Positions 18,477 through 27,551 of a DNA stretch of 64,000 nt are shown here, one piece after another. Source of the DNA: Candidatus Zixiibacteriota bacterium. Its GTDB lineage: Bacteria > Zixibacteria > MSB-5A5 > GN15 > PGXB01. The translations under genes and the position numbers were made by a program. The DNA is taken from the NCBI GenBank assembly GCA_016933695.1, contig JAFGAL010000019.1, positions 58,853 through 122,852 of the forward strand. The letters run 5' to 3'. The notes below the pieces were generated by a model. The model was not told where the DNA came from. It saw only the letters and a program-made list of their open reading frames with translations, and made no database searches. Position 1 is the first letter of the stretch. Every line of letters begins with the position of its first letter.

Positions 18477-19205
18477 TCATTCGTAAAAGTGTTCGTCGAA
18501 ATACGTGTCCGGGTGAATCAATGAATAGATCACCGGGTGATTCTCGCGGCAATGCTCGGCCAGATCGCGACGATCGCCCTCGACCACTCTGCCGTGATCG
18601 TAACATTTCCAGCTGGTCCAGTTGGAATCGGACACGTAAAACGAATTATTGAACAGGTCGAATTCGGGATATTCGTCGTACGCCTCGTAGAGCAGACCGA
18701 ATTCCGCCGGTCGACGGGTTTTCCAGAAATCGAGATTGTTCAATCCCGTCATGCCGCCGTGGCTGGCGACCCCGTCGACATGCACGTCGAGCATCGTTTC
18801 CAGCACCGCCAGGTCACGTTTCAGGACGACCGCGGCGTCCTCGTTCCAGATGACCGACTCATCGATAATTTCGGAATGGTAACCGATCTCATGCCCGGCA
18901 TCGCGAATGGCGCGCAGGCACCGGTAATTCTCGAACGAAAAGGGGTTGTATTCAGGGGCGTGCAGTCGGACGAAAAAGCTGGCTTTAAGATGTAACTCGT
19001 TGAACATCTCCGCCAGGCGTCGGGCCTTGGAACAGGAGAAGTCGATATCAACACGATTGACCAGGATTTTATCTTTGGCGCCGCTTTTCTTGTAATCGAC
19101 ATACTCCCGACAGGTAATGACACGGTAATTCTGCCGGATCGCCTCCTCGAAATGCGCTTTGATTTTCGCGAAGGTAAATATGAATGTGTCCCCCATGACG
19201 TCCAT
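18477..19205 (-). CDS. NodB-like polysaccharide deacetylase family protein
   Basis: 242 residues. VNRVDIDFSCSKARRL fits the first acidic motif of the NodB (CE4) fold and AGHEIGYHSE the metal-binding histidine region; ASFFVRLHAPEYNP is the conserved strand between them. CE4 enzymes remove N-acetyl groups from amino sugars using a metal bound by Asp-His-His. The motifs are diverged (FSC in place of DDG), so another hydrolytic or non-catalytic role is possible. It starts 2 bp after the amidotransferase gene, so it may act on the same amino sugar. The ATG at 19196 is an alternative start. Confidence 0.68.
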   Translation of the reverse strand: MDVMGDTFIFTFAKIKAHFEEAIRQNYRVITCREYVDYKKSGAKDKILVNRVDIDFSCSKARRLAEMFNELHLKASFFVRLHAPEYNPFSFENYRCLRAIRDAGHEIGYHSEIIDESVIWNEDAAVVLKRDLAVLETMLDVHVDGVASHGGMTGLNNLDFWKTRRPAEFGLLYEAYDEYPEFDLFNNSFYVSDSNWTSWKCYDHGRVVEGDRRDLAEHCRENHPVIYSLIHPDTYFDEHFYE

Positions 19206-19207
19206 CC

Positions 19208-20344
19208 CTAGTTGTCGTCCCGGGCCGTGTATTTCACGTAAAAGCTTTTCGGGACGAGATCGAGTTTGTACATCAGCCAGAAAAACGGCCGCATGCGTTC
19301 GAACCGCTGTTTATAGGTTTTGTAATCACGATAGCTTTTGCGCGGGCCGTTCATGATATCCTCGAATTCCTGATTCGAGAACCCCAGCCGTTTTTTGATT
19401 TCATCGATAATATCCGGGTCCATCGGGCGCGGTTCCGCAAGTTGTTTCAATGCGGTCAGGCGGTCCATCTGGCCGGAACGAATCAGCGCCGAGTATTCGC
19501 ACACGCGCAGGTTGATCCCGAATTTCCTCGGCAGATAGTAATTGTTGGTGAAATAGGCGGTGCGGTTTTCCATGTGATGCCCGCCATACCACCGCCAGCC
19601 GTAGGTGTCGCTGAGGAATTGCTTGACCTTTTCCTTGTCGTAATCAAGATAGTACAACGGCCGGAGTTTCTTGATTCGGTCGACAATCATCCACTTGAAC
19701 CAGCGGTGCATCCAGAGATTCGGCAGGGTTTTAATCTTGCCGTCCGCGAACTGGCGATAAATAGTTTGCACGTATTTGGCATCCATGTACACCCATCCCG
19801 GCGGCGTAATGCCCTCGGTGCGGAAGGAATGCCCCTCCCAGATGTACTTGATGCCGTATTTTTCCGCGGCCAGATAATGCGTGGTCGCCAGCGAGATATC
19901 CGACGGGGTGTCGATTTCGGGCACCGAGGCCAGGAAAAACGAGCGAAACAGCCCGATGTACTCACGGTTGTCGACAACATGCGTGAACAGGTCGACATCG
20001 AGCTTCTCGGTCATGGTTTTGATGTTCTCGACGGCGATGGTGGAATTCCAGGTGTTGTCGAAATGCGCCGCCAGCGGACGCAGGCCCAGCTCGCGGGCGA
20101 GGTGAAGCATGTACGACGAGTCACAGCCCCCGCTGACCCCGATCACGACGTCGTATTTCTTGTTCCTGCCGTCTCGTCGCATTTTCGCCGCCATCTCCTC
20201 GAGAATGTTACGTCCCTCCGGGCCGGTCGGGTATTCCCGATCCATCTGCTCATGCAGACGGCAGTAATTGCATACGCCTTCATCGTCGAAAGTGATTTTG
20301 GGAATCGTGTCGTCGTATACGCATCGCGTGCAAAGTTGTGTCAT
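19208..20344 (-). CDS. N-acetyl sugar amidotransferase (WbpG-like)
   Basis: 378 residues. CTRC (5-8) and CNYC (25-28) form a zinc-binding site, and SGGCDSS at 71-77 is the ATP pyrophosphatase PP-loop. HFDNTWNSTIAVENI and IWEGHSFRTEGI are characteristic of the N-acetyl sugar amidotransferase family. In Pseudomonas aeruginosa O-antigen synthesis, WbpG works with HisH2 and HisF2 to convert an N-acetyl group into an acetamidino (amidine) group. The same two partners follow immediately here, 6 bp apart. So the polysaccharide is predicted to carry an amidino sugar, a rare positively charged residue. Confidence 0.88.
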   Translation of the reverse strand: MTQLCTRCVYDDTIPKITFDDEGVCNYCRLHEQMDREYPTGPEGRNILEEMAAKMRRDGRNKKYDVVIGVSGGCDSSYMLHLARELGLRPLAAHFDNTWNSTIAVENIKTMTEKLDVDLFTHVVDNREYIGLFRSFFLASVPEIDTPSDISLATTHYLAAEKYGIKYIWEGHSFRTEGITPPGWVYMDAKYVQTIYRQFADGKIKTLPNLWMHRWFKWMIVDRIKKLRPLYYLDYDKEKVKQFLSDTYGWRWYGGHHMENRTAYFTNNYYLPRKFGINLRVCEYSALIRSGQMDRLTALKQLAEPRPMDPDIIDEIKKRLGFSNQEFEDIMNGPRKSYRDYKTYKQRFERMRPFFWLMYKLDLVPKSFYVKYTARDDN

Positions 20345-20350
20345 GACATC

Positions 20351-21133
20351 CTACTCCGTCGGTATTCCGCTGGCATCAAACACGTCGTCAAGGGCATCCC
20401 GCCGGGGGAAGTTAATCAATACGCCCAGGTCTTTTTTCTGGTAGACCACCATACTCCCCGTGGCAACGGCCGATGCTCCGCCGACCGCAACCGCGCGGGC
20501 GAAATCATCGATATTCCCCGCACCGCCATGGGCAATAACCGGGACATGCACGGCCGAGGTGATCCGTTTCAACAACTGGGTATCATACCCTTCCCAGGTG
20601 CCCTCCTGGTCGACCGAGGTCACCAAGAACTCCCCGGCGCCAAGCGCTTCCATACGCAGGGCATATTCAACCGGATCGAACTTCGCCGATTTTCCGGTCA
20701 CATGGTTGTACACTTCGTACTTGCCCCAGAGGTTCTTTTTCACATCGATCGCCACGACCACGCTTTGCGAACCGAATATTTCAGCAGCATCACGAATCAG
20801 CTCGGGATTATACATGGCCGAGGCGTTCAGGGAAACTTTTTCCACGCCGATATTGAAAATTTCGCGAATATCCTCGACGCTGGTGATCCCGCCGCCGTAC
20901 GCCAGCGGCATGAAACACTCATCCGCGATTTCCCGGATGGTCTCGAACGGCGGGCGCCGTCTCTCCCGTGAGGCGGTGATATCGAGAAAGATCAATTCGT
21001 CGACTTCCTTTTCATTATAAATCTTGATGGCATTGACCGGATCGCCGATGTATGACGCGTCCTTGAATTTCACCGTTTTCACCAGTGATTGATCGCGCAG
21101 CAACAGACAGGGGATGACTCTTACCTGTAGCAT
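20351..21133 (-). CDS. HisF-like ammonia-channel subunit of the amidino-sugar synthase
   Basis: 260 residues, a (beta/alpha)8 barrel related to imidazole glycerol phosphate synthase subunit HisF. YGGGI, VVVAIDVKKN and PVIAHGGAGNIDDF are typical phosphate-loop segments. The start reads VIPCLLLRDQ, whereas histidine-pathway HisF has CLD at this place: the first catalytic Asp is replaced by Leu. The second catalytic Asp (AID) is kept. This matches the HisF2 branch that serves WbpG rather than histidine synthesis. It overlaps the HisH-like gene by 13 bp. Probable role: receive ammonia from the glutaminase and pass it to the amidotransferase. Confidence 0.85.
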   Translation of the reverse strand: MLQVRVIPCLLLRDQSLVKTVKFKDASYIGDPVNAIKIYNEKEVDELIFLDITASRERRRPPFETIREIADECFMPLAYGGGITSVEDIREIFNIGVEKVSLNASAMYNPELIRDAAEIFGSQSVVVAIDVKKNLWGKYEVYNHVTGKSAKFDPVEYALRMEALGAGEFLVTSVDQEGTWEGYDTQLLKRITSAVHVPVIAHGGAGNIDDFARAVAVGGASAVATGSMVVYQKKDLGVLINFPRRDALDDVFDASGIPTE

Positions 21134-21768
21134 ACCACTTCCATCCCGGCAAAGTTTTTCAACAACTGCATTCCGAAGCGGTGGCTTTTTTCCGGATGGA
21201 ATTGTACCCCCATGATATTGTCATGTTGTACCGCGCAGGTGAACTCGCCGCCGTAGTCGCAGGTCAGAATGATATCAGCGGTGTTGCGACAGACGACATG
21301 ATAAGAATGCACGAAATAAAAACGCGTCTTGCCGTCAAGATTCTCGGTCAGCGGCAAATCTCCGGTCTTGCGCACGTAATTCCACCCCATGTGCGGAATT
21401 TTCAGGTGCGGCTGATCGGCAAAATCGAATTTTCTCACCTCGGCATCGATCCATCCCAATCCGTCACGTTTGCCTTCATCGCTTTTTTTCGCCAGCAGTT
21501 GCATCCCCAGACATATGCCCAACAGCGGCGTCTTTTCTTCGAGAACCTTGCGGTTTAACACCGGCAAAAGACCGGTCTCAACGATATGTTTCATCCCATT
21601 GTCGAAGGCGCCGACCCCGGGCAGGACGACCTTGTCGGCCGCGGCGATATCATCGGGATTTCCAGAAATTACCGATGGAAATCCGACCTTCTTGAGCATG
21701 TTTTTGATCGATCCCAGATTGCCGAGGCCGTAGGATACGATCACGATCTTTTGCTGATCCGTACTCAT
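21121..21768 (-). CDS. HisH-like glutamine amidotransferase of the amidino-sugar synthase
   Basis: 215 residues, class I glutaminase. GICLGMQ holds the nucleophile Cys86, and QFHPEKS holds His191 and Glu193, so the triad is complete. PGVGAFDNGMK is the usual HisH loop. It should hydrolyse glutamine and feed ammonia to the HisF-like partner encoded next. ATG 21768 gives an ATGA overlap with the stop of the acetyltransferase gene; the frame is open to 21903, but that extension lies within the neighbour. Presence beside WbpG- and HisF-like genes, without other his genes, argues against histidine biosynthesis. Confidence 0.87.
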   Translation of the reverse strand: MSTDQQKIVIVSYGLGNLGSIKNMLKKVGFPSVISGNPDDIAAADKVVLPGVGAFDNGMKHIVETGLLPVLNRKVLEEKTPLLGICLGMQLLAKKSDEGKRDGLGWIDAEVRKFDFADQPHLKIPHMGWNYVRKTGDLPLTENLDGKTRFYFVHSYHVVCRNTADIILTCDYGGEFTCAVQHDNIMGVQFHPEKSHRFGMQLLKNFAGMEVVCYR

Positions 21769-22757
21769 CCGCTTTTTCGCTTCCCCCTGCCGGCCCACCA
21801 GTGATAGACATTGTGCGCATGGTTGAACACGAACCCGAGACGGACATGCAGATTCATCGACGGCAGATTGTGCACTTCGAGTCCGGTGGTGATCAGATCG
21901 CATTTGTCTCTGAAATATAAAAGCGTTTGAACGAAAAGGTCATGACCGATATTCTTGCGTCGAAGGTTGGGATCGACTACCAGAAACCTCCCGGCCGCAA
22001 CGCGCAGGCCGTTTAACTCCGGATACTCGGTGATTTTTTTGTAGATGTACAAGCCGGCGGGGCAGTCGTTGATCCGGTACACCAGCATGATGTCACCATT
22101 GTCATAGGACGACTCCACCAGTGAAGCGTACATCCGATCGACACGTTTCCGGTTGAAATTGCGGTCAAGATAAAACCGCCCGCCCTTGAAATACGATTTT
22201 GCCGCGATTCTTTTGAAAAACTCCACTTCCTCCGGACGAATCAGACCGAATTGTTCCTGCGGACCGATATCGGCGTATTTTTCGTGATGCGTGAAAAAAC
22301 CGTCGATCCAGGTCAGAATTCCCCGAAAACCGCGTTCCTGCAAAACGGCATTAATCGGCGCATCGCCGCTGTCCGCGCTACACGACACATAACTGATATC
22401 GTTGGCGCGGCAATAATCGAGAAATTCATCAATCAGCCGGTTCAGTATCGCCGGTGTTTCATCGTCGCCGAGAGAATGATCATACAGCAGGTAATCGATA
22501 CTGATGCAGGAATACCCGTAATGACGGGTATCCCAGTCCAGATCGCGAAACGCCAGCGCCCCGACCAGCCGGTTGTCGACGGTAACCTCCAGCAGGCGGC
22601 TGTTTTGCCGGTATCGAGACAACTCCTGTGTCAAAAAGGCGGTCACTTCGGCATTGCCGACATTCGGCCAGCGTGAGAACCGGCGGTAGACGACCGTCTC
22701 ACAGAACTCCTGCAGATCTTTCTGCATCCGTTCGCTATGTTTTCCGGCGTGTATCAT
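21765..22757 (-). CDS. tandem GNAT-like N-acetyltransferase (WecD-like)
   Basis: 330 residues. The first half ([23 protein letters not shown]) and the second half ([21 protein letters not shown], the acetyl-CoA loop) both resemble GNAT domains. The double-domain layout and the WDTRHYG motif recall WecD, which acetylates the 4-amino group of dTDP-fucosamine. It is likely to N-acetylate the amino sugar produced by the DegT aminotransferase two genes upstream. ATG 22757 overlaps the epimerase stop as ATGA; a start 30 nt earlier is inside that gene. Confidence 0.75.
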   Translation of the reverse strand: MIHAGKHSERMQKDLQEFCETVVYRRFSRWPNVGNAEVTAFLTQELSRYRQNSRLLEVTVDNRLVGALAFRDLDWDTRHYGYSCISIDYLLYDHSLGDDETPAILNRLIDEFLDYCRANDISYVSCSADSGDAPINAVLQERGFRGILTWIDGFFTHHEKYADIGPQEQFGLIRPEEVEFFKRIAAKSYFKGGRFYLDRNFNRKRVDRMYASLVESSYDNGDIMLVYRINDCPAGLYIYKKITEYPELNGLRVAAGRFLVVDPNLRRKNIGHDLFVQTLLYFRDKCDLITTGLEVHNLPSMNLHVRLGFVFNHAHNVYHWWAGRGKRKSG

Positions 22758-23719
22758 GCGGAACAGAGTAACACCCGATCCACCCATTCGGCGGTCTGTT
22801 TGATGCCTTCTTCGAGGTCGATTTTCGCCTTGAATCCGAGCATCTCCTCGGCCTTTTTCACGCTGGGGATACGCAGTTCGACATCCGCCGACAGCGGCGG
22901 ATCATGCACGATTTTCGATTTGGATTCCAGCACCCGGCAGACGGTCTGGGCCAGTCCCAGCACGGTCATGACGGCGCGGGCGTTACCGATATTAAAACTC
23001 TCGCCGATGGCGCGGTCATCCTCGATACAGCACATCATGCAATCCACGAAATCATCGACATAGCACCAGGCCCGAATCTGGTTCCCGTCGCCGTCAATAT
23101 GAATGTCTTCATTGCGCAGGGCACGTTTGATAAAAACCTGAATCGCTCCCTCCCCGGTTTGGCCGGGGCCGTAGACGTTAAAAGGTCGAAGCGTGACCGT
23201 CGGCAGTTGCAACTGGCTGTGATAGGCCTTGGCCAGATGTTCTCCCGCCAGTTTGCTGACAGCATACACCCAGCGGGCTTCCCCTGCCGATCCGGCAACC
23301 GTGTTGTCCTGTTCGGATGATTTGAACGCCATCGATCCGAACACCTCGGACGTGGAAAAATCCAGCACCCGCCCCGATACGCCGTTGACATAGGCTGCCT
23401 CGAGAACATTGGCGGTGCCGATCATGTTCACCCGCATGGTGCGGATGGGATCTTTGATCACGGTGTCGATCCCGGCGATACCGGCGGCATGGACGACGAT
23501 TTCCGCATTTTTCATCGACCGGTTCAGCAGATAGTAATCGAGAACGTCGCCGCGAACGATCTCGACATGGGGATGATCCGCAAAACCGCTGTTTGTCAGC
23601 GTGTCGCGGTGGAAATTGTCATAAACGACAATACGATTATCGTCAGCCAGTTTTCTGATCAGCGTATTGGCGATAAAACCGGCGCCGCCGGTGATAAATA
23701 TGTTCTTGCCCTTAATCAT
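22754..23719 (-). CDS. NAD-dependent sugar epimerase/dehydratase
   Basis: 321 residues, extended short-chain dehydrogenase fold. [14 protein letters not shown] is the GxxGxxG NAD site, DFSTSEVFG carries the catalytic Ser/Thr region and YAVSK the Tyr-Lys pair. [11 protein letters not shown] is the substrate-loop signature of nucleotide-sugar epimerases and dehydratases. It is likely to act on a UDP- or dTDP-sugar on the route to the amino sugar. It lies 2 bp from the aminotransferase gene and overlaps the acetyltransferase gene. Epimerase versus 4,6-dehydratase cannot be separated here. Confidence 0.84.
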   Translation of the reverse strand: MIKGKNIFITGGAGFIANTLIRKLADDNRIVVYDNFHRDTLTNSGFADHPHVEIVRGDVLDYYLLNRSMKNAEIVVHAAGIAGIDTVIKDPIRTMRVNMIGTANVLEAAYVNGVSGRVLDFSTSEVFGSMAFKSSEQDNTVAGSAGEARWVYAVSKLAGEHLAKAYHSQLQLPTVTLRPFNVYGPGQTGEGAIQVFIKRALRNEDIHIDGDGNQIRAWCYVDDFVDCMMCCIEDDRAIGESFNIGNARAVMTVLGLAQTVCRVLESKSKIVHDPPLSADVELRIPSVKKAEEMLGFKAKIDLEEGIKQTAEWVDRVLLCSA

Positions 23720-23721
23720 CC

Positions 23722-24891
23722 TTACCCCTTGTATTCAGAGATGATCGTGTTGACCACATACTGTTGTTCCTCATCGGTGATCTGGGGGTACAACGGCAGT
23801 GCCATTGTCAATTTATCCGCCATCCAGGCATTCGGAAAATCCTCATTGCGGATTCCGTATTTTTTCTGATAGAATCCCTGCAATGTAACCGCATGTGTCC
23901 CTTGCCGGGTGGACACCCCCTGTTTCTCCATTGCCACCATCAAATCGTCGCGTCGCCGGTTCAAATCCGCCAGCGAATCCGGCGAAACCGGTTCCGGTGC
24001 AAACAGACACACATACGACTGATAGCCGTGAATCATTTCCGACGGGCAGGACGGGCATCGCAAGAAACTCACGTCCCGTAGTAATTCATCATATTTGGCC
24101 GCTCTTTCCCGCCTTTTATCAAATAGCCAGTCGACTTTTTCCATCTGGGCCACGCCCAGCGCTCCCTGGAAGTCGGTCATCCGATAATTATAGCCAAGAT
24201 ACTTGTATTCCGAAAGTAAAAAGGCGCGTTCGGCGTTGTGACGCGCAAAATCCGAAAGCGATGCGCCATGATTGCGAAGCGCTTGAAGCAGTTCATATCG
24301 TTTCTGATCGGACGTGATCAGCATCCCCCCTTCCCCGGTGGTGATCGCTTTGCGGGGATGGAAACTGAAACACCCCGGATCGCCGAATGTCCCGACATGT
24401 TTGCCCCGAAACCGCGCGCCGAGGCCGCAGGCGGCATCCTCCATGATCATGAGTCCGTGCTTCTCGGCGATTTTCCCGAGCCAGTCCATGTCACAGGCCA
24501 ACCCGAACAGGTGCACCGGAACAATGGCCTTGGTGCGCGGCGTAATCCGGTCCTCAACCTGGGCAAGATCGATATTGTACGTCACCAGATCGATATCGCA
24601 AAACACCGGTTTGGCGCCGACATATTCGACCGCGTTGGCGGTGGCGATCCAGGTGAAAGCGGGAACGATGACCTCATCGCCGGGGCCGATTCCCAGCGCC
24701 ACCATCGCCAGGTGAAGCGCCGATGTCCCCGATGTCACCGCGACCGCATACGACGCTCCGGTAAACCGCGCGAAAGTCTCTTCCAGCCGTTTCACATAGC
24801 TTCCCTGCACCACCCAGCCGGATTTGAGCGGCTCCTGAATTAACTCGAAATCCCGCTCATCGAAGTACGTTTTGGCGATGGGAACTTTCAC
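23722..24891 (-). CDS. DegT/DnrJ/EryC1/StrS sugar aminotransferase
   Basis: 389 residues, PLP-dependent fold type [20 protein letters not shown] is the family start, [12 protein letters not shown] the cofactor-phosphate loop, EDAACGLGA the aspartate region and FSFHPRK with Lys181 the Schiff-base lysine. It should transfer an amino group from glutamate to a keto-sugar nucleotide. GTG 24891 gives an N-terminus ([11 protein letters not shown]) of normal family length; a TTG start at 24954 lacks support. It is the first gene of the minus-strand operon, with a promoter candidate at 24988-25016. Confidence 0.87.
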   Translation of the reverse strand: MKVPIAKTYFDERDFELIQEPLKSGWVVQGSYVKRLEETFARFTGASYAVAVTSGTSALHLAMVALGIGPGDEVIVPAFTWIATANAVEYVGAKPVFCDIDLVTYNIDLAQVEDRITPRTKAIVPVHLFGLACDMDWLGKIAEKHGLMIMEDAACGLGARFRGKHVGTFGDPGCFSFHPRKAITTGEGGMLITSDQKRYELLQALRNHGASLSDFARHNAERAFLLSEYKYLGYNYRMTDFQGALGVAQMEKVDWLFDKRRERAAKYDELLRDVSFLRCPSCPSEMIHGYQSYVCLFAPEPVSPDSLADLNRRRDDLMVAMEKQGVSTRQGTHAVTLQGFYQKKYGIRNEDFPNAWMADKLTMALPLYPQITDEEQQYVVNTIISEYKG

Positions 24892-24987
24892 TTTGTACTG
24901 ACCCCGCGCAGATTCGTGGACACAATCAATCCCCGGTTCGCCAACTCGCAACAAACCGGTTATGTGCTCTGTTCATGTTAATGCTCA

Positions 24988-25016
24988 TCTATATACGTAA
25001 CAGCAACGTTTTGCAA
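24988..25016 (-). promoter_or_regulatory. promoter of the polysaccharide operon
   Basis: On the minus strand TTGCAA (25011-25016), a 17-nt spacer and TATAGA (24988-24993), about 95 nt before the GTG of the aminotransferase gene. Good spacing but imperfect boxes. Confidence 0.45.
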
Positions 25017-25069
25017 TAAAAAAACACCGAAAACCGCCGTGTTACACAATCTCCAATAAAATCTTTATA

Positions 25070-25098
25070 TTGACACCGCCTGACAGCGGAAATATGTT
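25070..25098 (+). promoter_or_regulatory. sigma-70 promoter of the MBOAT gene pair
   Basis: Perfect TTGACA at 25070-25075, 17-nt spacer, TATGTT at 25093-25098, about 100 nt before the ATG at 25201. It is divergent to the polysaccharide operon promoter in the same 309-bp gap (24892-25200), which holds no other recognisable element. Confidence 0.6.
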
Positions 25099-25200
25099 AT
25101 TTTGTTTTTGGGTGGTTGCATGGCGTTAACATGATGACAGAACAGACCCTCCTGCCGTTTTGGGGGCTGAGGGCATACATCGATCAACAACGGGCACAGG

Positions 25201-26649
25201 ATGCTGTTTAATTCACTGCATTTTCTTCTTTTCTTTCCCATCGTGGTCGGCCTTTATTTTTCGATTCCCCACCGCTTCCGCTGGATTCTGCTTTTAGTGT
25301 CCAGCTATTACTTCTACATGTGCTGGAAACCGGAATATGTTCTGTTAATTATCGCATCGACTCTGATCGACTATGTCGCGGCGATCCAAATGCACCGGCA
25401 AACGGCCCGTGCAAGGCGGCGGCTGTATCTGTTGCTCAGCCTGTTTTCCAACCTGGGTCTGCTGTTTGCCTTCAAGTATTTCAACTTTTGCAGCGACTCG
25501 GCGCGGATGGCGATTCAGTCACTGAGTCTGTCGATTGACATGCCGACTTTGAACGTCCTGCTTCCGGTCGGAATCTCGTTTTACACGTTTCAGACCCTCA
25601 GTTACACGATCGACGTGTACTTGGGCAAGCGCGAACCGGAACGGCATCTGGGCATTTTCGCCGTGTATGTTGCGTTCTTTCCGCAATTGGTGGCCGGACC
25701 GATCGAGCGTTCGACCCACCTTCTGCCGCAATTTTTCGAAAAACATACTTTCGATTACCGCCGCGTAACCAACGGACTCAAACTCATGCTATGGGGCTTT
25801 TTCAAGAAAGTGGTGATCGCTGACAGTGTCGCAGTGGTAGTCAATCAGGTGTACAACAATCCTCACAACTATGAGGGAATCCCGATCTGGATTGCAACGT
25901 ATTTATTCGCGGTGCAAATTTACTGCGACTTTTCCGGATATTCCGACATCGCCATCGGGTCCGCACAGGTGATGGGATACGATTTGATGCAGAATTTCCG
26001 CATCCCCTATTATTCCAAGTCGATTTCCGAGTTCTGGAAACGATGGCATATCTCACTGTCATCGTGGTTCCGGGATTATCTCTATATCCCGCTGGGAGGC
26101 AATCGCACCACCAAACCGCGCTGGTATGCCAATCTGATGATTGTTTTTCTGGTATCCGGCCTCTGGCACGGCGCCAACTGGACCTTTGTGGTCTGGGGCG
26201 GAATTCACGGGGCGTATCTGGTGTTGTCGATCTGGACTCAGAATATTCGTGATCATATCTATGCCCAGCTAAAAGTCGATCAAAAATCGTTTCCGGCCCG
26301 GTTGTTTAAAATGTTTATAACGTTTCATCTGGTCTGTCTGGCATGGATCTTTTTCCGCGCCAACAACATCGGAGACGCATTCTATCTGGTGGGACACCTG
26401 TTCACAGGAATTGAATTCAAGCTGGGCGGGTATTATCTGGGTCTGCCCCGGATCGAGCTGTTTATCGCGGCGGCAATGATTATGGTCATGGAAATGGTGC
26501 ATTTGATTCAGCGGCAGCAGGATGCCCGCGACGTCCTCGCGACCAAACCGATCTGGGTGCGCTGGTCGATCTACTATGCGCTGGTCATCGGGATTTTGTT
26601 TTTAGGCGCCTTTAACAATTCAAGTCAGTTTATTTATTTTCAATTTTAA
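25201..26649 (+). CDS. MBOAT-family O-acyltransferase (AlgI-like)
   Basis: 482 residues with about ten membrane helices. YCDFSGYSDIAIG, SKSISEFWKRWHISLSSWF and SGLWHGANWTF are the conserved AlgI/DltB/PatA blocks; the invariant catalytic His is in WHGANW (about residue 323). Such proteins carry acyl groups across the cytoplasmic membrane for O-acetylation of extracellular polysaccharides. It is followed 2 bp later by an SGNH-like gene, the classical partner that transfers the acyl group outside. It reads opposite to the neighbouring polysaccharide operon, from its own promoter, so acylation may be regulated separately. Confidence 0.88.
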   Translation: MLFNSLHFLLFFPIVVGLYFSIPHRFRWILLLVSSYYFYMCWKPEYVLLIIASTLIDYVAAIQMHRQTARARRRLYLLLSLFSNLGLLFAFKYFNFCSDSARMAIQSLSLSIDMPTLNVLLPVGISFYTFQTLSYTIDVYLGKREPERHLGIFAVYVAFFPQLVAGPIERSTHLLPQFFEKHTFDYRRVTNGLKLMLWGFFKKVVIADSVAVVVNQVYNNPHNYEGIPIWIATYLFAVQIYCDFSGYSDIAIGSAQVMGYDLMQNFRIPYYSKSISEFWKRWHISLSSWFRDYLYIPLGGNRTTKPRWYANLMIVFLVSGLWHGANWTFVVWGGIHGAYLVLSIWTQNIRDHIYAQLKVDQKSFPARLFKMFITFHLVCLAWIFFRANNIGDAFYLVGHLFTGIEFKLGGYYLGLPRIELFIAAAMIMVMEMVHLIQRQQDARDVLATKPIWVRWSIYYALVIGILFLGAFNNSSQFIYFQF

Positions 26650-26651
26650 TT

Positions 26652-27548
26652 ATGAAAAAACTGCTGGTAAAAATATCGATTTTTTCTATCCCGTTCGTGA
26701 TATACGGGGTTTTGGTGATACTCATCGATCCGTTTAACTATTTCGGTATCAGCAGCATAATCCCGGATACCTACAAAGCGGAGACTTCATATCGCCTGAA
26801 CTACCGTCTCTGGAAAATGAACGCCTACCGACAACAACCTACCGGCAATATCCTTCTTGGCGATTCACGGATGTTGTTGCTTGATGCCGACAGCATATCG
26901 GCCCGGACCGGTCAGGATTATTTCAATTTCGCGTACGGCGGAGGATCACTTGACGAGGCAATCGAAACCTTCTGGTTCGCCGACAGTATCACTTCACTGC
27001 AAAATGTCTACATCGGGCTGAATTTCCCCATGTTCAACGGGTACCACACGGTTAACCTGACTCGTCAGGCAAAAGAAACCTTCGCCAATCCGATGTTGTA
27101 TTTCATCGATAAAGTGATGATCAAAGCCGGGGCGATGCTGGTGGCGCGGACTCTTTTCGATACCCAATATGATATCGAACGCCCTGATATGACCCCGGAG
27201 CAGTTCTGGAAATATCAAATTGCGGTCACTGCTCAAAGCCAGTTCGAGCGGTATTTATATCCCGACAACTACTATCAGCGACTCTCCGAGATTGTCTCAT
27301 ATTGTAATCAAAAAAAGATTACGGTAAACGTGATCATTTTCCCCGAGCACGTGGATTTAATCAACAGATATTCCGAACTGGGGCTGGATGAAGAATACGC
27401 CCGGTTCAAAGAGGATATTCATCGGCTGGTTAAAACTTTCGACTTCAATTACGGCAATCCGATTACGGAAAACCGTGCTGATTTTACCGATCCCTATCAT
27501 TTCACGACCGATATCGGCCTGCAGCTGGTCGACGAGATCTGGCAGTAA
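26652..27548 (+). CDS. membrane-anchored SGNH-like acyl-transfer partner of the MBOAT protein
   Basis: 298 residues. An N-terminal membrane anchor (ISIFSIPFVIYGVLVILI) is followed by a periplasmic domain with LLGDSR (Ser72, block I of SGNH hydrolases) and TDPYH near the C-terminus (Asp280, His283, block V DxxH). AYGGGSLDEA occupies the position of the block II glycine. Together with the adjacent MBOAT gene this resembles AlgJ/AlgX or DltD-type proteins that transfer acetyl groups to sugars in the periplasm. The family as such is annotated as hypothetical in many genomes, and I assign function from motifs plus context. It ends 3 bp before the convergent 2-epimerase gene. Confidence 0.72.
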   Translation: MKKLLVKISIFSIPFVIYGVLVILIDPFNYFGISSIIPDTYKAETSYRLNYRLWKMNAYRQQPTGNILLGDSRMLLLDADSISARTGQDYFNFAYGGGSLDEAIETFWFADSITSLQNVYIGLNFPMFNGYHTVNLTRQAKETFANPMLYFIDKVMIKAGAMLVARTLFDTQYDIERPDMTPEQFWKYQIAVTAQSQFERYLYPDNYYQRLSEIVSYCNQKKITVNVIIFPEHVDLINRYSELGLDEEYARFKEDIHRLVKTFDFNYGNPITENRADFTDPYHFTTDIGLQLVDEIWQ

Positions 27549-27551
27549 AAC

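Noticed and set aside
16954..18486. Plus-strand open frame of 510 codons
   Set aside because: It lies opposite the LpxD-like and glycosyltransferase genes, shows no family motif and has the biased composition of an antisense frame to GC-rich codons.
19442..20971. Plus-strand open frame of 509 codons
   Set aside because: It is antisense to the amidotransferase and HisF-like genes, which are strongly supported by motifs and overlaps.
20351..21768. Histidine biosynthesis genes hisF and hisH
   Set aside because: No other his genes are present, the HisF-like protein lacks the CLD aspartate, and the neighbours are sugar-modifying enzymes.
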